Positions 1 through 11,632 of a DNA stretch of 64,000 nucleotides are shown here, piece after piece. The position numbers were made by a program, and so were the translations under genes. Below the pieces are notes generated by a model, which searched no databases, was not told the origin of the DNA, and saw nothing but the letters and a program-made list of their open reading frames with translations. Numbering within the stretch: the first letter of the stretch is position 1; every line of letters begins with the position of its first letter. Source of the stretch: Acestrorhynchus altus (taxonomy: Eukaryota > Chordata > Actinopteri > Characiformes > Acestrorhynchidae). The stretch covers positions 7,447,356 through 7,511,355 of the forward strand of contig CM067503.1 in NCBI GenBank assembly GCA_034509495.1, given 5' to 3'.

Positions 1-629
1 TACAGTGTTTGCTGGGAGGTCATAGAATCAAATGGTCAATAATTAACTTTGTGTAAATCAACCCATCTTAGCTCAGTTTAAACAGGAATATCTAGGAACA
101 GGAAACATGACGTGCAAAAACAAGGCAGAAATAGATACTTAAAGTGAGCAGATACAGTAAGACAAGGAAGATCATCAGGGCAGGCTTTCAGAGTAGGAGG
201 TTGTATTCAGACAGGGAGGTCTGTTTGCTCATACCAAGCTGCTCTCTTATGTCTGTTTTAACACTGAGGTTACAAATTCTTGCCTTGGTCATCACTGGCT
301 TATGAAGATATTGTGTGTGTTCATATGCAATCAGTAATCCATCCATTATTGGATTTCTGCAGTCTTCTGATTATGCAAATAGCATTCCTTAGATTGGAGT
401 AAGAGTCTAGATTTTGAAAATCTGGTGAAGCCAAACATTACTGGGGATCAGTCTTCCGCAGTGCTATGGGGACACTCATTTCTGTAGAATGGCTTTAATT
501 CAGAAACATTGGCAAGCCTTCAGTCATGACCTGCCAGGAAAATCCTCCCACAACATCTCAATGGGGTTTGAATCCAAAACCCCAATTATGTCTCTTGAGT
601 CAGCTCCTGTAGTTGCAAATTGTTGTTTC

Positions 630-666
630 ACAGGACAGGACAGGACAGGACAGGACAGGACAGGAC
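630..666. repeat. (ACAGG)n microsatellite
   Basis: About seven perfect copies of acagg. It generates repetitive short frames on both strands that are not genes. Confidence 0.9.
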
Positions 667-727
667 ATTCTCCAGAAGGATTTTCTTGTATGCCATGCAG
701 TGATAGTTGGGTTTGAGCAATTTGTTA

Positions 728-960
728 TAAATAATAGGGTTGTGGGTTTAAAACATGGGTTCATCAAGCTGCCATCATTGAGCAAGACACCATAACCTTC
801 TCTACTCCCATGGCAAAGCAGCGGGAGCTGGCCACCACACTGGGCATGTGTGCTCACTGCCCACAGGATCTGTACTAACCAGTATGAACCAGTGTGTATG
901 TATGTGTGTGTTCACTGTACAGATGAGTAAAAGCAGAGAACAAATTCCATCTGTGTTCAA
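728..960 (+). mobile_element. SINE fragment in dpys intron
   Basis: Contains a degenerate box B (ttgtgggtttaaaacatggg), then ttgagcaagacaccataacc and tgtgtgctcactgcccac, ending in a fragment resembling the family tail (cactgtacagatgagtaaaa). The same modules occur at 25075-25250 and 48010-48235. Confidence 0.55.
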
Positions 961-1633
961 GGCAAATTGGTTGCCTTTGATTTTATTAAGTATCATTCAT
1001 GGTTCTGATTGCATACTGCTATTTATATGCAAATAATTCAGTATGATTAATTGTGTTTGCAGTATTGGTTTAAGTAAGTAAGTAAGTGAGTAAGTAAGTG
1101 GATCCATCTTATAAAAGAGCAGAGTGGAGCTTGCTGGTGGGGTTTTCTGGATCAGCCGGAGGGAAAATTGTCCATGCATGTTGCTCTATGGCAGCAGCCT
1201 CCACAGTGGTTTACCATTGTGTTACACCACACTGCATCACACTCCCAAATAAAACAAACGAGTAAACACAAATCAGCTTTAAGTGATTATGAACATTTAT
1301 ATATTATTATCTAACTCTGAGAAGTAAACTACACAAGGCACCCGTTTATGAACTGTGTGTTCAAGCTGTTTGTGATTTTTCAGCACTGTTGGAGAAGATG
1401 GTGCATTTTAGTGCAGCAGTGCTCAGACATTGTGCTGGGTATTTAACAGGAAAATCCACTGGAGGGCACCAAATATGTATTTTAGAAATTGGTACAGTTA
1501 GTATGTGCAGATCAGCAAGATCCCAGAACCGCTGAATCATTATAATATCCAACAATTCAGTAAAATCAGTAGATGTACTCAGAAGCATCTAGTCATTTTT
1601 CAAGACGTATCCTGTCTGTGTGTGTGTGTTCAG

Positions 1634-1823
1634 GGTGCCAAGAAGATGCTGTCTTTGGGCATTACAGGGCCAGAGGGCCATGAGCTATGTCGCCCTGAGG
1701 AGGTGGAAGCAGAGGCCACTCTGCGGGCCATTACCATCGCCCATTCTGTAAACTGCCCGCTGTATGTGGTTCACGTCATGAGCAAGTCAGCCGCCAAAGT
1801 GGTGGCTAATGCTCGGGAGAATG
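1634..1823 (+). CDS. dpys: dpys exon (metal-binding HVMSKSAA segment)
   Basis: The acceptor follows a TG-rich pyrimidine tract (ttcag then ggtgcc) and the exon ends one base into a glycine codon before gtgggt. The translation runs from GAKKMLSLGITGPEG through HELCRPEEVEAEATL to NCPLYVVHVMSKSAAKV. The histidine of YVVHVMSK is the zinc ligand corresponding to about His248 in the mammalian enzyme. The match to dihydropyrimidinase is nearly uninterrupted. This is the first dpys exon I can see; none of the earlier exons is recognisable in 1-1633. Confidence 0.95.
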
Positions 1824-2135
1824 GTGGGTGAACTGAGGGATATAACTGGACGTATGGGTCCACAGGCAAAAAATAGATTCAGTACTAAAAGAAAATCACA
1901 TCATGGAAAACATGAAAAATTATTTTTTTTAAAAAAGCCATTCAGTTCTAAGCCCATACAGTCTAAACTATACCACTTTACATACCACTAACAAAACTAC
2001 AATAAACTACAATAATTTCACCAATAAAAGCCCTTAAAATGGTGAAATTACTTGATCGCCTTAAATTCAATAAAAATGCTGCAGTTTACTGTATCGCACG
2101 ACTGACCTCTATCCATGTGAAACACACTCCACTAG

Positions 2136-2292
2136 GCCGAGTGGTGTTTGGGGAACCAATAGCAGCTGGACTGGGCACTGATGGCACTCACTACTGGAAT
2201 AAGGACTGGGCTCATGCTGCAGGTTTTGTGATGGGACCTCCCCTGAGGCCTGACCCCAGCACTCCAGGCTGCCTGATGGATATGCTTGCTAA
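2136..2292 (+). CDS. dpys: dpys exon (GEPIAA...GTDGTHYWN segment)
   Basis: Starts after ctag in phase 1, completing a glycine codon with the previous exon, and ends two bases into a codon before gtatgt. It encodes RVVFGEPIAAGLGTDGTHYW, then the conserved GPPLRPDPSTP substrate-side loop and LMDMLA. The 311-bp intron before it is short. The open frame continues past the donor for about 120 codons, but that part shows no homology and is intron. Confidence 0.95.
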
Positions 2293-3059
2293 GTATGTGC
2301 ACACTGACCCAGGTCACAGTTACAAATCTAACCCTTTCACTGATTGTTTTTGGCTGAGCAAAATGGCAAAATTTTATTGCATTTGGCTTGTGTCTTGTTT
2401 CATCACAACCACACTGTTATTTCACAATGACACACTCCCTCTAGTGTGTTACTGCTTTTTTACTACAGCAAATCAGAAAATAAAAAATATACAGAGCCTT
2501 GCATTTAATATGTTTTGCTATTTGCTTTTCCTTCCACCAGATTATAGTTTCTTAAGTAGCAGCTTGTTGTTATGTCACAGTAAGGAAATTAATTTACTGC
2601 ATATCCTGCAGCTCCTTCTTCAGCTCGTTACACAGAAGATTACACAGCCCAACAAATAAGACTCCACTCACTCACTCACTGTACAGCCTGCAGCTCCTTC
2701 TTCAGCTCCTTAAACTTCTTCACACTTCACACTCTTCTTTTCTTTTTTTTCTGCTATTACAGAATAAGTTCTACAATAGAATACTACCTTAAAACTCTTT
2801 ATGAATGTATACCTGTATATATATATATATATGTATATTTATTTATGTGTGTGTGTGTGTGTGTGTGTGTTTGTGTACATGTATGTGTTTATCATTTTAT
2901 TCTTTCAGTGTAATATGAGTGGACATAACATGTCATATACCACAATGCTGATGTATGATGATTGATTTTAATACACGATGAAACATAATTAGAAAAATGT
3001 AGATTATAGGGTTTTGCAAACATATTCATTTCATTGACCTGTGCATTTCTCTGTTGCAG

Positions 3060-3201
3060 TGATGATCTGACTGTCACCGGCACTGATAACTGCACATTCT
3101 CTGTGTGTCAGAAAGCGCTGGGCAAAGACGACTTCACCAAAATCCCCAACGGGGTCAATGGAGTGGAGGACAGGATGTCTGTCATCTGGGAGAAAGGCGT
3201 G
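3060..3201 (+). CDS. dpys: dpys exon (catalytic Asp and substrate-binding Asn)
   Basis: The acceptor is ctgttgcag and the first base completes an asparagine codon with the previous exon. The translation is DDLTVTGTDNCTF, then QKALGKDDFTKIPNGVNGVE and DRMSVIWEKGV. The Asp of GTDNC is the catalytic, metal-coordinating residue (about Asp326) and the Asn of IPNGVNG contacts the substrate ring in family structures. The exon ends in phase 0 at a gtcagt donor. Confidence 0.95.
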
Positions 3202-5077
3202 GTCAGTCTGCGTCTTTTTTTGTACAGGACGGTCAGGATCGTTTAGTGTACTGCAATGTTCTGACATCTCTAAAACTTACTTCAGTCTAATAAATAGAGC
3301 TCTGCAGCATAAACCCATACAGTGTTCAGCTCTCTAATTTCTAAAAGAGCTGAACAAAGTTAGAACACAGCACACACATTTGATGTTTCCTGGACATTGC
3401 CTGAGGAGGTGAACATCAAAAGTCCAAATAACAGGCAAGCAGACATAGTAGGAGCAACACAAATAGAGGAAATACAGCAGAAATGACAGAGAACTCCACA
3501 GGAGAGTAGAAGACATCATATTTCTATTATAGAAAAGGGTATATACACACACCAAACAGCCCTCTGTTTCCAGTGGGATTCTTAACCTTCCTCCTTGAGG
3601 ATCACAGGTTTCGAATCCTGGGTCATGCTGTTTGCCATCAGCAGCCAGAATCAGAGGGAGAGCGAAATTGGCCTGCTCTCTCTCTCTGGGTGTGTAGATG
3701 GCGCTCTCTCCCCACATCACACTCAATGTGATGCTCATTGGCATAGATATCAGAGCTGGGGACTCGATGCTTTCCACCAAGTGCGTTGGCTGTCTGGCAA
3801 TATCAAAATGTGCTGTAATAAATGTATTTAATATGATCAAATGTTTATTAATCTGCTGTTGCACCAGCTGACTGGAGTTAGTCTACCAGTGGGTAGAATT
3901 TCAGTTGCACCACAAAGATTTAAGCTTTGTCCTTCCAATTATTGCTTAAAGTGGCAGTCGATAAAAATATTATTATATAGTTTGATTTTTCTGACCCTCT
4001 GTGGCCAATCAGAAATGTTATCCAACATAAACTGGATGTATTAGATTACAAATCTACAAATCTGGTTCAGAAAGCAGCTACATTTCATTCATTTCAAACT
4101 TAAATAATAGTTTACATGTCAAAGGAGCTTCTAGTGCATGTTTACTGCTCTGTCCACATGTACACAATCGACTTGCATGTAGACTTCAACTTATCAGCCA
4201 GAGGGGGCGGGGCTAATGACTTCAATGACCCAGATATTGAGGAAAATGAGAAGGAAGGATCTGTTTGCTCTCTTTCATTGCTCACACAGTGTTCAAATTT
4301 CAGAATAACTATTCTGAGAAGAGATTATACTGATACATAAACAACAAAAATTCTCTTCCATTCTTTTAGTTTAATAACACTCTGGGTGATAAACCTGTAA
4401 CAGGATTTCAGAGATGTAAAGTGTTTTTTGTCCTTATGAGCAAAAATAAATAAATAAAGATTTGTACCATTTCATATGTAGTAATGAATTCAGATACATA
4501 TCTGAAATGGAACAATTCAGCTCACGAAATCTGACTTCATGTGACATTAATCCAACTGGATATTCTTTATAGACACACAGAAGAGAAGGGAAATGGTTGA
4601 TGAGGGAGGTTTTCTGTGGTGGGATAGTGAGGTAATAGACCTCAAATACTGATGTGATGTCTGTGTTTAAACAAAATTAGAATATTATATATTACAACCA
4701 CTCTATAGTTTAAAGAAACATCTGAATGCTGCCACGGAGATAAAAAGATTGCAACAGTTAGTCCACAGTTTTTGCACACTACATTGTCCTCCAACCTCCT
4801 GAGTAATGTGGGGTTTTGTGGTACATGTGCTGTTCCAGCTCTTAACAGCAGTGTGGAAGAGAAAGTTTGTGCCTGGCAGGTGACCTGTAGGTCCAGCTCA
4901 GGTTTCTGCCTAGTTGGCTGAAAATGAAAACGATGTGGTTTGATTTATGGAGCAGTAGAAAACCTGCTTGCGGCATACTTTAAGACTGCGTTTTTAGTCC
5001 ACTGTGTGTGGAAGAGGTGAAGTGGCCCCAGGGAATAAGAGCAAAACACTCACAATGTGAACGTTTACTCTCCCCAG
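3202..5077 (+). other. dpys: dpys intron, 1.9 kb
   Basis: Contains the SINE at 3590-3835. The rest is AT-rich with no recognisable element or exon. Confidence 0.5.
3590..3835 (+). mobile_element. tRNA-derived SINE in dpys intron
   Basis: A box B-like ggatcacaggtttcgaatcc is followed by gggtcatgctg and a tctctctctgggtgtgtagat module. A diverged copy with a better box A (ggctcagtggtctcttgca) is at 43215-43395. Shared order of modules shows one family. No coding capacity. Confidence 0.65.
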
Positions 5078-5220
5078 CATAGTGGAAAAATGGACGAGAA
5101 TCGATTTGTCGCAGTCACCAGCAGCAACGCAGCAAAAATCTTCAACCTGTATCCCCAAAAAGGGAGAATTGCCAAAGGCTCTGATGCTGACCTGGTCATT
5201 TGGGACCCAAAAGCTACCAG
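5078..5220 (+). CDS. dpys: dpys exon (KMDENRFVAVTSSNAAKIF segment)
   Basis: The acceptor is ctccccag. The exon reads HSGKMDENRFVAVTSSNAAK, then IFNLYPQKGRIAKGSDADLV and IWDPKATR, with the final arginine codon split 2+1 across a gtaaat donor. It encodes the end of the TIM barrel and the return to the small beta-sandwich domain typical of cyclic amidohydrolases (GSDAD.V.WD). Phase and homology are unambiguous. Confidence 0.95.
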
Positions 5221-5335
5221 GTAAATACACCAGTACAGTACACACTGCAGACACTACAGCAGAAAATTATTTTTGTTAGTTTTTAAGTTGGTAGTTATTA
5301 GGATTTTTAGCACAAATTTGGAAAAACCACCACAA

Positions 5336-5337
<2 letters not shown>

Positions 5338-5387
<50 letters not shown>
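5338..5387. repeat. (ATT)n microsatellite
   Basis: About 16 uninterrupted units in the dpys intron. Confidence 0.95.
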
Positions 5388-5870
5388 TGCATATATATGT
5401 CATATGAAGTGTTTCTATTATACTTACTAATATGTTAAGTGGAATAACCCATATGTGTCTTAATTGAATTAATATTTATTTGTTGAAATAGTTCATTTAC
5501 ACCATATTAGTGTATACACCGAAATATAGAAAGTGTACAAAGGATGAATACATAGTACTTTCTGATTTTTACCCTGCAAAATGGAGCATCTCTGCCCCTT
5601 TTGTGTCTGCTGTTCCAGTTCCAGTTCCAGTTACTAACTGTGTGAACTTTGAAAGGGGTAGATCTAACTTGCAGATGAAAAGAAACAGTAAAATCCCGAA
5701 GGGCAGGGACAAACCGTAAACGTCTTATGCAGTAGTTAAGCAGTTTCAGCTGCAGGACATTTATTAATGTTTGTGAGAATTGTTAAACAAACTGAGTATA
5801 AATTGTGTTTCTCTCTTCGAGTCTTAAAATTATGTGCATTGAGGTGATTTGTTAAGGGTAATCTCACTGT

Positions 5871-5873
<3 letters not shown>

Positions 5874-5928
<55 letters not shown>
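5874..5928. repeat. (TG)n microsatellite
   Basis: About 27 units followed by a short (AG) run, in the 4.7-kb dpys intron. Confidence 0.95.
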
Positions 5929-5936
<8 letters not shown>

Positions 5937-7724
5937 GTTACAGTTTAGAAACCGGTCTGTTCTGCTGCTGCTACTTTGCTGTGCTGCTGTGTGTTTGTGT
6001 AGGTTGAAGACTGGCTTCTCACTAACTGCAGAGCTTGTTCTTTTACGACAGTGTTACTTCATTATGACGCGTGGTAGGACTGTGGGGATTGGGTGAAATG
6101 ATAGAGCCATAAATGGTAGTGCATGCAGCCCATTCTGACTCACAGCTGCAGACATGCATATGTACACAAACACACACACTGACCTACGTACAGTGAAAAG
6201 TGCTGAATGCATGCACACGCATGACACACAAACACACACACACACATTTATACAGTCCATATAACTGTAAAAGCTACCTGTTTTCATTGTTAATTCACTG
6301 TTTTGTGATTGTTAAAAAAGTGCATTTTAATATCTAAAAAACCTTCGTGGGTTCTAGCAAATGTCCACATATCCAATGTCCATTCTGACTCCAAAACACA
6401 CACGTCTGTTACCCTACACACTAAAATACAGCGGTACGATGTAGGTTCTGTTTTGTATTTGTATTTTGTATTTGTATTATTTATGAAGGTAAAATATTGA
6501 ACTTAAAGGTACTTTATTGTACCTCAATAAGGTGCAGCACCAGCAACAAGCTTCGTCCTCTTTTAAGTGCAAACCTGTTCTTCATTTTCTTGGTGTGTAT
6601 TTCTGTGGGGACTTTTGAGCTCTTTTAAGGAAAGTAATACAAGAACACACATGCACACTGACTCATACACTCACACACAATCAGCGGAAACAGCAGAAGG
6701 CCACGCGTCTTACATAAGCAGGACACACGGATTCTTCCCCAACTGAATCTGGGCTAACTCCCGCAAGGCCAATAACGAACTGCTGCTGTGAGCAGCAGAG
6801 CACACACCGCCCAGCACGCTGAGATTTAGTGCAAACCAAGCGCCAGCTAATGCGAGCTGAACGCTTGTGTAAGAGCAGCTCGTATAGCAGAACGCCTGCA
6901 CCTTCATCCGCACTTCCGCTGCCCCCGAGGAGGACAGAATAACTCACAGTGGCCTTTATTAGTGAAGGACTTCATTTACAGTGAACAGTGCTGGCACGAG
7001 GCCCAACCACAATCTTATGGGCCCCGACACAAACCCCACTTACATCCCGTGTGATTGTAAATGTGTGTGTAGCCGAGTCGTATGTGCTTTACATATTGAT
7101 AGACATAATCTATTTGTGAGGGTCAGTGCGTTTATTGTTCTGCGGTTGTAATGACAGTTCACTACAAACTGCTTGTTACAAATTAAGGAACATACTGGTC
7201 CAAAGATGACTTGGATAAAAATGAAAAGCATGAACAACAGGCTCCAGGAAGAGGGATCTTTTATCAATATCTTGTGTGCCATACTGGTGGTGTGGATATT
7301 ACCATAGCATGCTATTGGTGGTAGTGGAAAGAAGAACGCATGCCAATGAAGAATCTGGAGAACCGAAGGATGCAGAGTGACCCAACAGTGATGGGTCTGC
7401 ATGCAGGTCAAGCATGTACAAATGGACAGAGCAGTAAATATGCGCTGGAAGGTCCTTTGCCTTTTCCAAGCTGGATTACGTATTATTTCACCACATGACA
7501 GAGAAAGTCCTGCAGTTTGTTTTGATAATGAAGCCTAGAAAAACAGCATATACGTATCTGCCTGCAAAGAGGTGACCTCAGGTTCTAAGAATGAAGAGAA
7601 AAACTCTTCATATAGTTCTGTGCACATGTCAGAGAGCGTCCTTCCTTTATTCATTCTCCCATTAAAATGAAATATGTTAAATAATGTTATTCATAACCCA
7701 GAAACAAAAGAATACATATCTTGT

Positions 7725-8135
7725 CAGGAACGGCTGGACAGAACAGATGACTAGTGGTTCGGCAGCAAAGCAGGGGTTGAAGACAAACTGAACACACAGA
7801 ACCAATAGAGGATACAGAGCTGACTGAAAACAGAACAGAACAGAACCTAACAAAGAAAAACTGTAACAAGCTGAAACATTCACAGACAACATTTGCAGTT
7901 TAACAGTGGACTGACAAAGACAGGATGGGACGACAGGTCTTAAACCCTAAAGTGACATGGGTGACACCTGAGACAGACCAAGGAGGGGGCAGGTGAACAG
8001 ATTAGACACAGGTGTTAATGGGAGGAGCAAGGGAGGGGCCTATGACTAAACAAACACAAACCATGTGTTAAGGAGCACATGGGGGAAACTGACAGGGGAG
8101 ACAGGACTGACAAGGGACAGACATGACATGCCTTC
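7725..8135. repeat. Long interspersed repeat in dpys intron, LTR-like composition
   Basis: A purine-rich block with aaacagaacagaacagaacc, ggtgacacctgagacagacc, gcaggtgaacagattagaca and caggggagacaggactgaca. The style matches solo-LTR or related fish repeats. Similar sequence in the opposite sense is at 46990-47240 and 53145-53395 (both contain cttctgagcacatg). Precise class is uncertain. Confidence 0.4.
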
Positions 8136-9496
8136 AATGCAGCTTATCACCATTACATACATACAATGATTTCCAGAGCCCTTCAGGTTTCTGCAGAGAT
8201 CTTAAGACCTCCACAGTCTGACACTGTTACATATTCAGCTTCTCACTGACCAAGTCATCCCAAAAGCCTTTAATGAGGTCTGGACCGGGCTGGTCTGTCT
8301 GTTGTTCTGGGAGCAGTGGCTGCTTTCTTCTCTTATCCTCTTATCCTTCCACAATCACTGCAAATGCAATTCTGCACTCAGAGACAGAACAGTGCTTTTT
8401 GTGTGTGAGTGCAGCATTACTCTGCTCTAGTGGTTCTTCATGTAAATAGAGGAACCAGATAATGAATGCAGAATGAGAGTTGATCATCATAAGGGCAAGT
8501 GAGTCATACTTTCATACAGTGCTTTTAAAGAAAAGAACAGTGGAAACATTTGGTGTCCGTTGGTACTGAATCAGTACAGATAGTTGTGACTTCATCTGTT
8601 ATGTGTTACATTAAGAAATGCTGATGATGTGATGATGTGGTTGGATTCGAGTGAGCTCACATCTATCATCTCTGAGACATAGTGATTATTAAATGCCCCC
8701 CTCCAGCCCATAATCAAAGGTTAACAATCCTATCAAGTGATTCTTGCTGTATATATAATTCAGGTTGAATTGGTCCTAATAGCCTCCCTTCCATGGCATG
8801 TCAGACTGCATTGAACTTGTTGTATTATCTAATGGTACATCATCACCACTTTGGTTCGCTGGGAAGTCAGGGGCAATTACTCAGACAAGGCCTGTCCAAA
8901 CGCATCATGAGACAGAGTACCTCAACTGTGAGGTAGGATACTCATGTGAACACATGGAAATAGATCTGATTTCATATGAACTAAACTAAAGGTGGCTAGT
9001 GGTGGGTTGTAGTAAATGCTTCACACCTGAAGAAATATGTCACCTACAAACACTAAAGTTGTTAAGGAGGGTTTGTAATTTGAGAGATGTAATTTGGATG
9101 CATTAGGAAAGGGAATGCTGGCCTCCTGACAGCTTTCATGCACTTTTAAGCTTAGCTTCATTAAAGGGATCTGGTTTAAGGTTAAATTTAAAACTCAGGA
9201 TTGATCCCTGTTTATATTTCCTGTTTGAACTTGTAATGTAAAAATGTATTTTGCCACTCAAAGTCGTTTGTCTGCTTGTTGGTTTTCTTAATGGCACAAA
9301 CACTGTTCATATTCAAGAAAAATCTTTTCAAGTCATTGGTTTGCATAGCTTTTACTATGTAAAGTTGATGAAGAAAATAATATGTTAAAAATGTTAAACA
9401 AGCAAATAATCTCAGAGAAAAACATCCTAGTTCTGGGTAAAACTGACCACATATTTCAGTCCATGCATGTCTACAAAGAGAACCAGATACAGCAAC

Positions 9497-9499
<3 letters not shown>

Positions 9500-9576
<77 letters not shown>
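9500..9576. repeat. (TG)n microsatellite
   Basis: About 38 uninterrupted TG units, 380 bp before a dpys exon. Confidence 0.95.
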
Positions 9577-9578
<2 letters not shown>

Positions 9579-9957
9579 CCTCGTTTACAAGAGTGGCTAT
9601 ATAAATAGAGTGACATGCAAGAAGTCAAAGAACAGGAACTAGTTATTGTTCCTGAAACTAGACTGTTGCTACACTGACTCTTGAGATATGCATGTGGAAC
9701 CTTCTGACAGAGTTGCTCGAAAGCACAGATTATCATACCACCGAGAATGAATACCTTATACTTTTTAATGCAATAATACAAAAGAAAGACCCGGTTCACT
9801 GATCCATTTAACTTCATGAAGAGCATCATGGCAGCATAATTAAAAACTATATTCAGTTCAGCTGGTGAATGGTCACTAGAGGCCTAGAAGTTTTGGTCTA
9901 GTTCCACTAACTGACAGAGACATCTGTAATAATAACAAGCTGCCGTTCTTTTTGCAG

Positions 9958-10165
9958 GGTGATTTCAGCAAAGACCCACCACCAGGCTGTGGACCATAAC
10001 ATATTTGAAGGCATGGTTTGCCATGGTGTTCCACTTGTGACCATATCCAGAGGCAGAGTGGTTTATGAGGGAGGCCGAGTTCTTGCTGAACGTGGGACGG
10101 GAAGATTTATTCCTCGCAAACCCTTCGCTGAGTTTGTGTACAAGAGAATTAAACAGAGGGAGGAG
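9958..10165 (+). CDS. dpys: dpys exon (ISAKTHHQ...IPRKPF segment)
   Basis: The acceptor is ctttttgcag and the first base completes the split arginine codon. It encodes VISAKTHHQAVDHNIFEGMV, CHGVPLVTISRGRVVYEGG and FIPRKPFAEFVYKRIKQREE, the C-terminal beta-sandwich strands and the conserved KPF tail of dihydropyrimidinases. It ends in phase 0 at gtaaga. The 4.7-kb intron before it is the largest dpys intron in the window. Confidence 0.95.
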
Positions 10166-10274
10166 GTAAGAGGACATGCCTCTGCACATCAGTGTTACAT
10201 TATCACTGTTACTGCTATACTGTCACTGTTATACTATTACCCAGTATGTGGATTTAGGTTATTCTCTTAAATTG

Positions 10275-10325
<51 letters not shown>

Positions 10326-11066
10326 CTTTATTTAGTAGATATGAGGATTTAATCCCTTTGAAGGTTAAATATGTCTTTATATTTAGCATAGTTAAAGGAG
10401 CATTGTGTGAGAATTGGTATTTTTGGTCCAGAGCTCCCCCTACTGTCAGGAAGTGTAATTCACCTCAAGATGGACACACATGCATTCCTGGACAATATGA
10501 GATACAGACTAATCAGTGAAAGTTAAAGAAGCGTGTGGACTGAGTAATAGTACAGGATTTTACATGTGACTTTTCAGAGCTAAACAGTTATCACAATCAT
10601 TGTCCTGTCAATATGTTTCAATATATTTACAGGACATATATATCATAAAAAATACAATCAAAAATCATCTTTCATTGCCACTGGTGAAGAAAATCTTGTA
10701 ATATTACTCAGTCCTCAGTCCAAAGGTTCCTTTCACTTTCAGAGATTGTTCTGTATGCCTCAGCTTGTCCTTGTTAGCCCTCATTCTGTCATTGTTTTTA
10801 AAACAAACAGAACAAATCAATGCAGACTCAAACCTGTCAATGCAGAGCATTATAATGTTAATGTAATTAATACATAATTACATTTAGGTAGTTTAGCAAA
10901 GTATAGCAAAATACTTCACTTTCATTTGAAACATGCTGGTGGAAATAAGATATAGTTCGTAGGTAAGTGTTATTTGTATTTGATGGCTTGTTTTGTAACA
11001 CCCCAATGCTATCTGTGCCAAAGCATGTCTGGAAATGTGACGATTAAACCTAATCTCAATGTACAG
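10166..11066 (+). other. dpys: dpys last intron
   Basis: Holds an (AAT)n array (10279-10324) and a short interspersed fragment around 10395-10470 (ggagcattgtgtgagaattg, agagctccccctactgtcag) of a MITE type common in fishes. No exon seen. Confidence 0.5.
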
Positions 11067-11141
11067 GTGGGGAAGCCCAGTGCAGTGGCCAGGAAGCCCT
11101 ATGATGGGGAGGTAATATCTCTGGCATCAAGCCGATCATAA
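11067..11141 (+). CDS. dpys: dpys last coding exon
   Basis: After the acceptor gtacag the frame continues for 24 codons (VGKPSAVARKPYDGEVISLA, then SSRS) to a taa stop at 11139-11141. Human DPYS continues about 18 residues beyond the matching GEV motif, so this C-terminus is shorter. A gtaata inside the exon (gag then gta at 11112) could serve as a weak donor to a further exon, but no matching exon is seen before the poly(A) signals, so the stop given here is preferred. Confidence 0.85.
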   Translation: MGKPSAVARKPYDGEVISLASSRS

Positions 11142-11462
11142 ACTCCAGGGAGGAAATTTGAATTCCTCAGGGAGTCGAGACTTGCAGGATGAACAATTGT
11201 TCCCAGTGGGACTGAACCCAGCTGACCAATTAGCTCAGACTTTTCTGTTGCAAAGAGGACAGATGTTAACATACATCTGTCAGGATCTGACCTGTTTTGG
11301 AATGTAATGTATGGGATGTTTCCATATATCCCTCAGATGAACATTAGGTACTGAATACACAGTCCTAAGCTAATTCAACATAAAAAACACATTTTAAGAC
11401 ATTTTATTCACACTGTTGCTGTAACTGGATGTAAATAACATCACACCATGAAATGCTTACGC

Positions 11463-11496
11463 AATAAAAAATGCTGATTTTAAAGTACTTAATAAA
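11463..11496 (+). terminator. dpys: dpys poly(A) signals
   Basis: Two canonical AATAAA hexamers lie at 11463-11468 and 11491-11496, about 320-350 bases after the dpys stop. A T-rich stretch follows at 11518-11530. A dpys mRNA ending near 11.5 kb would have a 3' UTR of roughly 0.35-0.4 kb and stop before the foldback element. Confidence 0.6.
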
Positions 11497-11632
11497 CATG
11501 AATGTATGACAAACCTTTTAACTTTTTTTGGTAATTCTTCTATATGTGTTCTCCTAAAATTTCATTTCATTTCATTGGTTCTACATTAACTGTTTATTTA
11601 ATCAGTTCCCCCGACAGTAGCTGTATCATTGT

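Larger units (their letters stand above)
5221..9957 (+). other. dpys: dpys intron, 4.7 kb
   Basis: Besides the microsatellites and the LTR-like repeat at 7725-8135, no conserved exon or RNA gene is visible. A GC-richer patch at 6660-6950 gives overlapping frames on the - strand without recognisable homology. Confidence 0.5.
1634..11141 (+). other. dpys: dpys gene (3' two thirds): dihydropyrimidinase
   Basis: Six exons on the + strand encode the C-terminal 304 residues of dihydropyrimidinase, the zinc amidohydrolase that opens dihydrouracil and dihydrothymine to N-carbamoyl-beta-amino acids, the second step of pyrimidine breakdown (a cytosolic homotetramer, mainly in liver and kidney). The human protein has about 519 residues, so roughly the first 200, with the HxH metal ligands and the carbamylated lysine, lie upstream of base 1. 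The exons are 1634-1823, 2136-2292, 3060-3201, 5078-5220, 9958-10165 and 11067-11141; all have AG/GT borders and compatible phases. The CRMP/DPYSL paralogues are the main alternative. They are excluded by HELCRPE, the catalytic-site VHVMSKSAA and TGTDNCTF, and by the DPYS-like tail. Synteny with dcstamp and rims2 agrees. Confidence 0.96.

Noticed and set aside
2607..2708. Direct repeat cctgcagctccttcttcagc, suspected coding leucine/glutamine repeat
   Set aside because: Two copies 82 bp apart lie in the dpys intron, with stops in all useful frames; no further significance seen.
3590..3835. tRNA gene, from the ggtttcgaatcc box B
   Set aside because: No cloverleaf or anticodon arm can be formed at the right spacing, and the sequence continues into a shared SINE body.
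9212..9829. 205-codon frame on the - strand across the (TG)n array
   Set aside because: Its length comes from a poly-(His-Thr) microsatellite translation; flanking parts show no conserved protein.
1634..11141. CRMP/DPYSL family gene instead of dihydropyrimidinase
   Set aside because: The catalytic His and Asp are present and the residues around them (VHVMSKSAA, GTDNCTF, IPNGVNG) match the enzyme. CRMPs have lost metal ligands and carry a long phosphorylated C-terminal tail, absent here.
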